Part shown: piece by piece, positions 35,054-43,432 of the stretch
How the letters are laid out: each line of letters starts with the position of its first letter
Numbering within the stretch: the first letter of the stretch is position 1
Position numbers and translations under genes: made by a program
From: Acidobacteriota bacterium
GTDB lineage: Bacteria > Acidobacteriota > Thermoanaerobaculia > Multivoradales > Multivoraceae
Length of the DNA: 64,000 bases
NCBI GenBank assembly: GCA_029263415.1
Contig: JAJCXN010000009.1
Location: 1 to 64,000 of the forward strand
Reading direction: 5' to 3'
Notes under the pieces: model-generated
Told to the model about the DNA's origin: nothing
The model's database searches: none
The model's input: only the letters and a program-made list of their open reading frames with translations

Positions 35054-35508
35054 TGATACCTTATTTGACGTCGGCCGAGGGTGGCGCTTCGCGGACGCGG
35101 GACTGTTCGGAGGGTACTTCGGAGGATACGGAGTGGTAGAACACGCTCCAGATGATGAGGATTCCAGCGCGGGCAGGAGTAGGCTGAGGTTGCGACCTGA
35201 ATCGACCGTTCACTACCGCGAAGTGCCTTCGGATCGTGGATTCGGGTCTCGAACCGCAAGATCGGCCACCTTCGGTGCCCGGTCCTTGGCATAATCCACG
35301 ACGCTGAGCGTTGTGATGGCTATTGTCTTTGCCCACTGCAGCGAAGACGGAAACAGCCACGAGCGAGCCGAAGTCTAGCCTTTGCGTCCCTGCAAGACGC
35401 AACAAGGAAGTCCTCGCATCGCTTGGTCGGACTGAACCAGCGCTCCCATCTCAATGCGGGTCGACATCCGCAATTCACCTGTTCCCCCATCGAAAGGTCA
35501 ATGTATTC
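35054..35508. other. Divergent intergenic region, no gene seen
   Basis: This 455-bp region separates two divergent propeller genes and must carry their promoters. The only promoter-like element I can point to is CATAAT at 35290-35295, without a convincing -35 box. No RNA gene or repeat was recognised. Confidence 0.5.
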
Positions 35509-37746
35509 ATGAAGTTGCTGACCAAGGATTCAAGTCCTTTGAGACGTTCCACCGTAGCTCTTCGAGCGATCGCATTGATCGCTTTGCTGTCACTGGGATT
35601 GGCGCTGACCCTCAGTGGCGTCGCACTCGCTGAGGATTGGCCCGCTTGGCGTGGGACCGACCAAGTCGGCACCTCTGCCGACAAAGAGCTGATTTCGAGT
35701 TGGTCCCCTGAAGGCGAGAATCTGCTGTGGCGCCAAGATTTTATCGGCCGATCGACCCCACTGGTCTTCAATGGGCGTGTCTTTGTCCAGGGCCGAGCGG
35801 GCGAGGGAATCGACAGGCGCGAAGTGGTCGCGGCATTCGATGCTGAGAGCGGAGCCAAGCTTTGGGAGAAGGAGATTCCGACCTACCTGACGACTGTGCC
35901 CTACAACCGGGCAGGTTGGCCGAGTTTGGGTGCGGATCGCGAGACCGGTTACCTCTACGCTCAAGGCGTCGGAGGCTACTTCTTGTGCCTAGACGCGGAC
36001 GGCAATGTGGTCTGGGAGCGCTCCTTGCTTGAGGAGTACGGCCGCTATTCTGGCTACGGTGGTCGGACACACACCCCGCTGGTCGATGAAGACCAGGTAA
36101 TCATCAGCAACGTCAACTCGGCCTGGGGCAAGCTCGGACGCCCGGCCCACCGCTACTACTCGTTTGACAAGAAGACGGGCGAACCGCGTTGGATCTCGAC
36201 GCCAGGGGGAAGGCCCTACGACCTCAACACTCAATCGAACGGTGTGATTGCGGTGATCGGTGGCCAGCGTCTCTACATTTCAGGCAATGCCGATGGGCAC
36301 GTCTATGCGATTAAAGCACGCACCGGTGAGAAGGTCTGGAGCTTTGAGCTTTCCAAGCGGGGCATCAACAGCACCCCCCTAGTAGTTGGTTCGACGGTGT
36401 TCATTGGCCACTCCGAAGAAAACATCGACGAGGCAGTGCTCGGTCGCACGATCGCAATTGATGGTAGTGGCACCGGCGACGTCACCAAGACGCATGAGCT
36501 GTGGCGCCAGAACATCAATATGGGTTTTCCGTCGCCCGGGTACCACGACGGCCGGCTGTATGTGATGGACAACTCAGCTAACCTCTACGCGCTCGATCCC
36601 GGTACTGGCGAGCACTTCTGGGAGACTTCGATCGGTACGGTCGGCAAGACCGCTGCGGTCATTGCAGATGGCAAGATCTACGCGACTGAGGTCAACGGAC
36701 TGGTTCACATCCTGAAGCCAGGTGCCACCTCGGTGACGGTGCTCGATCGAGACGAGGTGCGGATGCCGGACGACGACCGGTTCGCCGAGATCTACGGCTC
36801 GCCTGCGATCGCCTACGGACGCATCTACTTCACCAGTGAAGAAGGTGTCTACGCTCTAGGCAAGAAGGGAAGCGCGATGAAGGTTTCCCCGAGCGCACCA
36901 GCTCAACACGCTGAAGAGGATCGGGGTGGCGACAAGCCAACCGTGATTCGCGTTGTACCTGCAGAGGTTCGCCTCGATGCTGGTGGTAAGGCCGCCTTTG
37001 AAGCCTGGGCCTTCAACGAGAAGGGGCGCAAGCTGGGTGTGGTCGAGGCCACTTGGAGCACAGAAGGAATTCAAGGGGTGCTGAGTGGGGGTACGTTGAC
37101 TACGGCTGTTGCTGGTTCGCAAGCAGGCGAGGTGGTGGCTAAGGTTGGGGATCTTGAGGCACGGGCCCGAGTGCGCAGCTTTGCGGCGTTCCCGGTTACC
37201 GAAGATTTCTCGATTGACGGTCGCGGTCGCTCGTACTGGATCGGCTCAGGCCGCTACCAAATCGCCGAGCTGGATGGCGAGAAGGTGCTTGAAAAGCCGG
37301 TTGCTGATAGCGGACTATTGCGGTCGAAGCTGTTCATCGGGCCTGCCGATGCGTCGAACTACACCATCACGGCTGAGCTGCGCGGCGGCCAGACTCGTCG
37401 CCGCAAGACCGACGGCGGGGTGATCAACTCTGGCTATATCCTAGATCTTCAAGGCATTGATCAGGAGCTCGAGATTCGCAGCTGGACTGCGACCGAGCGG
37501 ATGAGGGTGAGCATTGACTTCGCGTGGGACATGGACACCTGGTACATCATGAAGTTGAGGGTCGATCAGGTTGGCGAGATTGCACGCGTTCGCGGCAAGG
37601 TGTGGAAGAAGGGTGAGCCTGAACCTTCCGATTGGACGATAACTGCTGAGGATCCGCATCCAGTGAAGCGCGGTGCTCCTGGGCTTCAGGCCTACTCGCC
37701 AGCGAGCTTCTACTTCGACAACGTTTCGATCACTCCGAATCAATAG
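35509..37746 (+). CDS. Exported PQQ-like beta-propeller protein 3 with C-terminal jelly-roll-like domain
   Basis: The product has 745 residues from ATG 35509, which follows AAAGG; the upstream 62 codons lack family character. It has a signal peptide ending at GVALAEDW and a mature start of EDWPAWRGTDQVG. Propeller blades run to about residue 455 (for example VYAIKARTGEKVWSF, LYALDPGTGEHFWE). Then comes an Ig-like segment (VIRVVPAEVRLDAGGKAAFEAWAFNEKG) and a final 190-residue beta-rich domain with FSIDGRGRSYWIGSGRYQ and FYFDNVSITPN, like lectin/glucanase folds. It may bind a surface glycan or polymer. Likely periplasmic or exported. Confidence 0.85.
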   Translation: MKLLTKDSSPLRRSTVALRAIALIALLSLGLALTLSGVALAEDWPAWRGTDQVGTSADKELISSWSPEGENLLWRQDFIGRSTPLVFNGRVFVQGRAGEGIDRREVVAAFDAESGAKLWEKEIPTYLTTVPYNRAGWPSLGADRETGYLYAQGVGGYFLCLDADGNVVWERSLLEEYGRYSGYGGRTHTPLVDEDQVIISNVNSAWGKLGRPAHRYYSFDKKTGEPRWISTPGGRPYDLNTQSNGVIAVIGGQRLYISGNADGHVYAIKARTGEKVWSFELSKRGINSTPLVVGSTVFIGHSEENIDEAVLGRTIAIDGSGTGDVTKTHELWRQNINMGFPSPGYHDGRLYVMDNSANLYALDPGTGEHFWETSIGTVGKTAAVIADGKIYATEVNGLVHILKPGATSVTVLDRDEVRMPDDDRFAEIYGSPAIAYGRIYFTSEEGVYALGKKGSAMKVSPSAPAQHAEEDRGGDKPTVIRVVPAEVRLDAGGKAAFEAWAFNEKGRKLGVVEATWSTEGIQGVLSGGTLTTAVAGSQAGEVVAKVGDLEARARVRSFAAFPVTEDFSIDGRGRSYWIGSGRYQIAELDGEKVLEKPVADSGLLRSKLFIGPADASNYTITAELRGGQTRRRKTDGGVINSGYILDLQGIDQELEIRSWTATERMRVSIDFAWDMDTWYIMKLRVDQVGEIARVRGKVWKKGEPEPSDWTITAEDPHPVKRGAPGLQAYSPASFYFDNVSITPNQ

Positions 37747-37811
37747 AGCCACGGCCCGAGATCCGGGTCGAACGCTCTCGCGTCTACCAAGTCTTGGGCT
37801 CCTACCAGTTT

Positions 37812-37826
37812 TGAGCTCAGCTCAAG
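37812..37826. promoter_or_regulatory. Operator-like palindrome before propeller 4
   Basis: TTGAGCT-C-AGCTCAA is a perfect 7-bp inverted repeat around a single base. TTGACG follows at 37830-37835 with a poor -10 candidate (TATGAG, 15-bp spacer), 35-45 nt before the ATG at 37870. The position suits a repressor site; a very short-looped RNA stem is the alternative. Confidence 0.4.
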
Positions 37827-37869
37827 TTTTGACGGCATCCACAGATACCTATGAGGCATTGAACACGCT

Positions 37870-39330
37870 ATGAAGAATCCGACAACTAAGAATGCTGCAT
37901 CCTGTGTTCTTGCAGGGGCGATGCTCCTTTCCACGGCCGTAGTGGCCGGTTCAGAAGGCGACGCCGCAATGTACGGCAACACTCCCTCGCGCAACATGAT
38001 CTCAAGTGAGAAGGGTTTGCTAACCAAGTGGGATATTGAGACCGGCGAAGGCGTCCTCTGGCGTCAGAAGGTTGGCTCACAGACGTATGCCGGCCCGGTT
38101 GTGCACGACGGCCGCGTCTATGTAGGCACCAACAACGAAGGCAAGCGTCGTGACGGGATCGAGGGTGACAAAGGCGTTCTCCTGGTATTTGACGAGGCGA
38201 CTGGCGAACTTCTGTGGCAGGCCACGCACGACAAGTTGGGTGCGGGCCGAGTCAACGACTGGCCACTACAAGGTATCTGTTCAACACCTTACATTGAGGA
38301 CGGCATCGTCTACTACGTCTCGAATGAGGCAACCGTAGTCGCAGCCGACGTTGACGGTTTCTTGGATGGCACCAACGATGGAGCGATCACGGACGAGGCC
38401 TTGAACACGACGGCTGACGTGGACAAGCTCTGGGAGTTCGACCTCATTGGAGAGCTCGACGTCTTTCCGCACAATCTAGCTGCAGGTTCGCCACTCATCG
38501 TTGGCGACATCCTGTTCACCACCACGGGTAATGGGGTTGATGAAGGTCACGTAAACATCCCGTCGCCGCTGGCGCCAAGTTTCGTTGCACTCAACAAGAA
38601 GACTGGCGAGTTGGTGTGGGAGAACGCCGCACCAGCTAAGGCCATTCTTCACGGTACCTGGTCCAATCCCGCTTACGGCGAAGTTAACGGCGTAGGGCAG
38701 GTTGCTTTTCCCGGTGGTGACGGTTGGCTGTACTCCTTCGCACCCAAGAGCGGCGCGCTGCTGTGGAAGTACGACCTCAATCCCAAGGACTCCAAGTGGC
38801 GACTCGGTGGCGCGGGTACCCGCAACAACGTGATCTCTACCCCGGTGTTCTATGAAGGCCGCTTCTACGTTGGGGTGGGGCAGGATCCTGAACACGGAGA
38901 AGGACCGGGCGCCTTCTTCGCGATCGACGCCTCTCTTGAAGGTCCCGATGGGGATGTAACCGGCAAGGCGAAGGTCTGGTCGGTCGAGGGCGAGGACTTC
39001 AATCGTACGATTTCCACCGCCGCCATTCACGACGGCCTGCTCTACATCACCGACCTGTCGGGCTTTCTCTATTGCATGGAACTTGCAACCGGCAAAGTTC
39101 TGTGGACCTACGACACGTTCGCAGCGATCTGGGGTTCGCCCTTCGTGGCCGATGGAAAGGTCTATCTGGGCGATGAAGACGGCGACATCGTTGTCCTGGA
39201 GGCTGGTCGTACCAAGAAGGTTCTCGCCGAGATGAACATGGGCGCGGCGGTTTACACCACGCCGGTTGCTCACGACGGCAAGCTGTTCATTGCCAGCCGT
39301 TCCGAGGTGTTCGCGATCGGTTTGAAGTAG
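37870..39330 (+). CDS. Exported PQQ-like beta-propeller protein 4
   Basis: The 486-residue product has a signal peptide ending near AVVAGSEG. Propeller repeats are LLVFDEATGELLWQ, FVALNKKTGELVWEN, LYCMELATGKVLWTYD, with long insertions in the third blade. The mature start lacks the WPxxRG motif but keeps the same spacing to the first blade (MYGNTPSRN). It is followed after 45 bp by the iron alcohol dehydrogenase gene, so the two are probably co-transcribed. Confidence 0.85.
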   Translation: MKNPTTKNAASCVLAGAMLLSTAVVAGSEGDAAMYGNTPSRNMISSEKGLLTKWDIETGEGVLWRQKVGSQTYAGPVVHDGRVYVGTNNEGKRRDGIEGDKGVLLVFDEATGELLWQATHDKLGAGRVNDWPLQGICSTPYIEDGIVYYVSNEATVVAADVDGFLDGTNDGAITDEALNTTADVDKLWEFDLIGELDVFPHNLAAGSPLIVGDILFTTTGNGVDEGHVNIPSPLAPSFVALNKKTGELVWENAAPAKAILHGTWSNPAYGEVNGVGQVAFPGGDGWLYSFAPKSGALLWKYDLNPKDSKWRLGGAGTRNNVISTPVFYEGRFYVGVGQDPEHGEGPGAFFAIDASLEGPDGDVTGKAKVWSVEGEDFNRTISTAAIHDGLLYITDLSGFLYCMELATGKVLWTYDTFAAIWGSPFVADGKVYLGDEDGDIVVLEAGRTKKVLAEMNMGAAVYTTPVAHDGKLFIASRSEVFAIGLK

Positions 39331-39375
39331 TGACGTTCGACACGTGAAGACAAGAGAGTAAGAGGCACCTAGAGG

Positions 39376-40602
39376 GTGGAGACTGCATCGGCCAAAGAGC
39401 CGTCTAGCGGAGCTGACTCGATCGGCTTTGATCGAGCGGAGTCGGATGACGCCTGGGCGGTGCAGCTGCGCTCGCTCCACGTGGAGGCGGGGGAGGGAGC
39501 ACTTGAGCGATTGCCCGAGCTGGTGGCGGCTCAAGGCAGCAAGCGGGTACTGGTGGTCACTGACCACGGTATTCGCAAAGCCGGGCACATTGACCGAGCC
39601 CTGGAGCTGTTGCATGCGCAAGTCGAGACCGCCGCCACCGAGGTGTTTGCCGATGTGGAAGCAAATCCGACTGAATCGAATGTGGCGGAGGGTGCGGCCT
39701 GCGCACGCAGTTTCACACCGGACCTCATAGTTGCGATCGGGGGTGGCAGTGCGATGGACTGTGCCAAGGGCATTAACTTCGTCCATAGCAATGGCGGGCG
39801 CATGCGTGACTACGCAGGATTCGGCAAGGCCGCTCTCCCGATGCTGCCCTCGATCGGTGTGCCCTGCTCTACGGGAACTGGTAGTGAGGCTCAGTCGTTC
39901 GCATTAATCTCTCGCGATGACGATCACGTGAAGATGGCGTGCGGCGATGAGAAGGTGCGTTTCAAGTCGGTGATCCTTGACTCCAATCTCGCGGCCACCC
40001 AGCCTGCAGATGTATTCGCATTCACCGCGCTTGATGCTGCGTCGCATGCGGTCGAGACCTATGTGACGCGCACCCGTACGCCCGCCTCGCAACACTTCGC
40101 CAAGGCCGCCTGGGATCTGTTGTGGCCACGAATTGAAGAGAAGGCTGGGCAGCCCTCAGGCCGCACATGCTCTGCGTTCTGGCTCGATATGTTGAAGGGA
40201 GCACACCTAGCCGGTGCTGCTATCGAAGCATCGATGCTCGGAGCTGCACACGCGTTGGCTAACCCGGTGAGCGCGGTGTGCGATCTAGATCACGGCGGAG
40301 CGGTAGCTATCGTTCTGCCGGCCGTTGTGCGCTGGAACGCAGCGAGTGATGACGTTGACTATGGAGGGCTGATCGGCGACGGTCTGAGCGGTCGTCAGGC
40401 TGGCGAGGCCTTGGCGGCACGGATCGAAGACTGGCGCGGACGCCTCGGCATGCCTGGTACGTTAAGCGAGGTCAGCGTCACAAGGGGCCAGATCACCGCG
40501 CTTTCGGTCATGGCAGAACAGCAGTGGACCGGCAAGCACAATCCACGACCGCTTACCATGGATGACGCGGTACGCCTCTATACCTCGGTGTTCGACGGCT
40601 GA
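39376..40602 (+). CDS. Iron-containing alcohol dehydrogenase
   Basis: The 408-residue product is a group III Fe-ADH. The nucleotide-binding motif is IAIGGGSAMDCAKGINF. Metal ligands correspond to Asp and His in ALDAASHAVETY, His in AAHALANP and His in DLDHGGA. The Asn in HALANP, where FucO has His, is typical of the HACANPLTA subfamily. It is cytosolic (no signal peptide) and NAD(P)-linked. It lies between two propeller genes, which suggests that it oxidises or reduces an alcohol or aldehyde connected with them; the substrate is unknown. The start is GTG 39376. Confidence 0.9.
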   Translation: METASAKEPSSGADSIGFDRAESDDAWAVQLRSLHVEAGEGALERLPELVAAQGSKRVLVVTDHGIRKAGHIDRALELLHAQVETAATEVFADVEANPTESNVAEGAACARSFTPDLIVAIGGGSAMDCAKGINFVHSNGGRMRDYAGFGKAALPMLPSIGVPCSTGTGSEAQSFALISRDDDHVKMACGDEKVRFKSVILDSNLAATQPADVFAFTALDAASHAVETYVTRTRTPASQHFAKAAWDLLWPRIEEKAGQPSGRTCSAFWLDMLKGAHLAGAAIEASMLGAAHALANPVSAVCDLDHGGAVAIVLPAVVRWNAASDDVDYGGLIGDGLSGRQAGEALAARIEDWRGRLGMPGTLSEVSVTRGQITALSVMAEQQWTGKHNPRPLTMDDAVRLYTSVFDG

Positions 40603-40652
40603 TCGGGTTCTGAGAGCAACCGACTCGTTCGCTCACACGTATTGTCTTTGTC

Positions 40653-40665
40653 TACGCTTCGCGTA
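40653..40665. promoter_or_regulatory. Hairpin/operator before propeller 5
   Basis: TACGC-TTC-GCGTA is a perfect 5-bp inverted repeat, 38 nt before the ATG. It overlaps a possible weak promoter (TTGTCT 40642-40647, TAAAGT 40664-40669, 16-bp spacer). Confidence 0.35.
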
Positions 40666-40702
40666 AAGTTTTGAGGGTTCATAGTGCTTTGAGGAGCTTC
40701 GA

Positions 40703-41887
40703 ATGATGACGACCACCGCGACGGACGACCACACCAGGATGCAGACAAAGCAGCGTAGCTGGTTCTGTGGCGCCACTCGGCTAGTCCTGCTGGCCCTGGT
40801 GGTCTTGTCGTCTTTGACCGGATTGACGGTTCTAGCCGAGCCTACAGCCGAGCAGGATTCCTGGCCTTTGTTTCGCGGTGGTGTACTAGGACAGGGCGTT
40901 GCCAGCACCTCGTTGGCTAAGGATCTGGAGGTCAAGTGGACCTTCAAAGCCGAGGGCGACATTGAGGGCAGCGCCGTCATTGCGGCTGGGTCGTCCTACT
41001 TCGGAACTTTTGAGGGCAACTTCTATTCAGTCGATCTCGCCAACGGCGAGCAGAATTGGTCTTACAAGACGGAAGGTGCGATTCAATCTACTCCCGCCTA
41101 TGATCGCGGCGTTGTCTACTTCGGCGACGAATATGGGATGTTTCACGCGCTAGACGCGGAAAAGGGCACACTGCTCTGGAAGCACGAGACGTTCGCCGAG
41201 ATTCTAGCTTCAGCCACGTTTTGGGAGGACCTGGTGTTGATCGGGTCCTACGACAACACGCTCTACGCGTTGAATCGCAAGGATGGCTCGGTAGCTTGGA
41301 AGGTGGAGACCGACGGCTACGTGCACGGCACTCCCGCTATTGTCAACGGCATCGCCTTGACCTCTGGCTGTGATGGGTTTTTGTGGTTGATCAACGTCGC
41401 AGATGGAACCGTTGTCACTAAGATCGACTTGCGAGGCCAGGCTGCATCGAGCCCGGCGGTGGTCGGCAACACTGCCTACATCGGTACTTTCGAGAATCAA
41501 GTCGTGGCAATTGATCTCGACAAGAGGCTGGTCAAGTGGGCCTATGAGCATCCCACCCGCAAGTTCCCCTACTACGCGTCAGCAGCGGTAGCGGGCGACG
41601 CCATCATCATCGGTGGACGCGACAAGATCTTGCGTTCTTTGAACACCGAGACGGGGAAGGCGAACTGGGAATGGAACTCGGGAGCGCGCCTCGATTCATC
41701 CGCGGTCGTCGTCGGCGATCGCGCCTTCTTAGGCTCCAAGAATGGTGAGGTCTACGGGGTCGACGTTGCCAGTGGCGATGCCTCCTGGACCTACGAGACC
41801 GGTTCGGCGATCGTCGCTTCGCCAGCTGTGGCCGGCAATCGCCTAGTGATCGGCACCCTCGACGGAACGCTATATTGCTTCGGTTGA
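40703..41887 (+). CDS. Exported PQQ-like beta-propeller protein 5
   Basis: The 394-residue product has a membrane-spanning signal near residues 25-45 (ending LTVLAEP). The mature start is DSWPLFRGGVLGQG, the shared WPxxRG motif. The repeats are unusually regular: FYSVDLANGEQNWSYKTEGA, FHALDAEKGTLLWKHETFA, LYALNRKDGSVAWKVETDGY, about eight blades of 40 residues, so this is the most canonical propeller of the set. GAGGAG precedes the start. The radical SAM gene follows after 40 bp. Confidence 0.87.
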   Translation: MMTTTATDDHTRMQTKQRSWFCGATRLVLLALVVLSSLTGLTVLAEPTAEQDSWPLFRGGVLGQGVASTSLAKDLEVKWTFKAEGDIEGSAVIAAGSSYFGTFEGNFYSVDLANGEQNWSYKTEGAIQSTPAYDRGVVYFGDEYGMFHALDAEKGTLLWKHETFAEILASATFWEDLVLIGSYDNTLYALNRKDGSVAWKVETDGYVHGTPAIVNGIALTSGCDGFLWLINVADGTVVTKIDLRGQAASSPAVVGNTAYIGTFENQVVAIDLDKRLVKWAYEHPTRKFPYYASAAVAGDAIIIGGRDKILRSLNTETGKANWEWNSGARLDSSAVVVGDRAFLGSKNGEVYGVDVASGDASWTYETGSAIVASPAVAGNRLVIGTLDGTLYCFG

Positions 41888-41927
41888 TCGAAGTTCTTCT
41901 TCACCTCAGCACGTTAGGAACTAAACC

Positions 41928-43259
41928 TTGACTCAACTCGAACCTGCAACATCACGACTCGATCTGGCTGCTACTGACGTCGGTAGCGTCTTCGTCTCGA
42001 ACTATCCGCCGTATTCGGTGTGGAGCGAACGACACCGAGACGATGCCCTGGCCGCACTCAATGGCGAGCCAACACCGGACACGGATCTTGGGCTGTACCT
42101 GCACATTCCTTTCTGTAGGCGACGTTGCCGGTTCTGCTACTTCCGCGTATTCACCGACAAGAACTCAGAACAGGTCCAAGGCTACGTCGACACAATCGCC
42201 ACCGAGATCGAACGCTTGGCGGAGAAGCGCGCAGTGGCTGGTCGGCCGTTGCACTTTGTCTACTTCGGTGGCGGGACACCGTCCTACATTGCAGTCAAAC
42301 AGTTGGTTCCATTGGTCGACCGAATCAAAGCCGTTCTGCCTTGGGACCAGGCCGAAGAGGTCGCGTTCGAGTGCGAGCCGGGCACACTGACCCGCTCTAA
42401 GTTGGAGGCGATTCGTGACATCGGCGTCACCCGACTGAGTCTTGGAATCGAGAACTTCGATGAAGAAATCCTCGAGGTCAACGGCCGCGCTCATGTGACC
42501 ATTGAGATCGACCGAGTGCGACCGTGGATCCGAGAACTCGACTTTCCCCAGCTCAATGTCGACCTGATCGCTGGCATGGTTGGGGAGACCTGGGACAAGT
42601 GGCGCGAGACGGTTCAAAGAACCATCGACTACGATCCGGACAGCGTCACCGTTTATCAGATGGAACTGCCCTTCAACACGGTGTTCTCCAAGGGGAAACT
42701 GAGCGGCGAGAACGATGTCGAGTTTGCAACCTGGGAACAGAAGCGAGAGTGGCACGCCTACGCCTTTGAGCAGTTCGAAGCAGCAGGCTTCGAGGTGTCC
42801 AGTGCATACACGGTTCTACGCAAGGATCGCGGAGCGAAGTTCGTGTATCGCGATGCGGTTTGGTCCGGCGCCGACATGATCGGCGCAGGGGTCTCTGCCT
42901 TTTCTCATATGAGTGGCGTTCACTACCAGAACCACGATGCCTGGCAGAGCTACCTCGACGGTGTGGCTCAGGACGAGTTTCCGATCAACCGTGCATATCC
43001 GACCACCAAGGGCGAGCGCCTAATTCGAGAGTTCATTCTGCACCTCAAGACCGGGCGACTGGACCGCGACCAGTTCGTCGCAAAGTTTGGGGTCGATCCT
43101 GCCCTGGAGTTTGCCGAACCGTTGGACCGGCTCGCGAGCGAAGGCTTGCTGTCGATTGAAGACGGAGGCATCCAGCTCATGCTGCCGGGCTTGCTGCGAG
43201 TGGATCAGCTCCTACCTGAGTTCTACGACGAACGCTATCGCGGAGCTCGCTACACCTAG
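41928..43259 (+). CDS. HemW/HemN-like radical SAM protein
   Basis: The 443-residue product starts at a TTG preceded by AGGAA. Its cluster motif is CRRRCRFC (Cys63, 67, 70), with YFGGGTPSYI (SAM-binding), SLGIENFDEEIL and a C-terminal HemN-like winged domain (TTKGERLIREFILHLKTGRLD). The N-terminus SNYPPYSVW and the CYFRVFTDKN that follows the cluster motif differ from classical HemN (CGC) and HemW (CDF). It could be a heme chaperone or a heme-modifying enzyme. The link with the propeller/Fe-ADH group is by position only. Confidence 0.8.
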   Translation: MTQLEPATSRLDLAATDVGSVFVSNYPPYSVWSERHRDDALAALNGEPTPDTDLGLYLHIPFCRRRCRFCYFRVFTDKNSEQVQGYVDTIATEIERLAEKRAVAGRPLHFVYFGGGTPSYIAVKQLVPLVDRIKAVLPWDQAEEVAFECEPGTLTRSKLEAIRDIGVTRLSLGIENFDEEILEVNGRAHVTIEIDRVRPWIRELDFPQLNVDLIAGMVGETWDKWRETVQRTIDYDPDSVTVYQMELPFNTVFSKGKLSGENDVEFATWEQKREWHAYAFEQFEAAGFEVSSAYTVLRKDRGAKFVYRDAVWSGADMIGAGVSAFSHMSGVHYQNHDAWQSYLDGVAQDEFPINRAYPTTKGERLIREFILHLKTGRLDRDQFVAKFGVDPALEFAEPLDRLASEGLLSIEDGGIQLMLPGLLRVDQLLPEFYDERYRGARYT

Positions 43260-43432
43260 GCTCGGTGCTTTTGTGGTCTCGAGCGCAAATTGGCGCTGTT
43301 GGCGCGGAGGTACTCGCTGATAGTCTTTAGGCTGAGAGTGTGTTGCTTTTCCCCGTTCTTCAGACCCCTTTTCTAGGGTCTTGTTCCGCCACGGCTGCCA
43401 TCGGTAGCCGATGTGCTTCAGGAGTTGTTCAG

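Noticed and set aside
33752-41887. True PQQ-dependent alcohol dehydrogenases
   Set aside because: The proteins are too short or lack the vicinal Cys pair and calcium ligands expected of quinoprotein dehydrogenases; only the propeller fold is supported.
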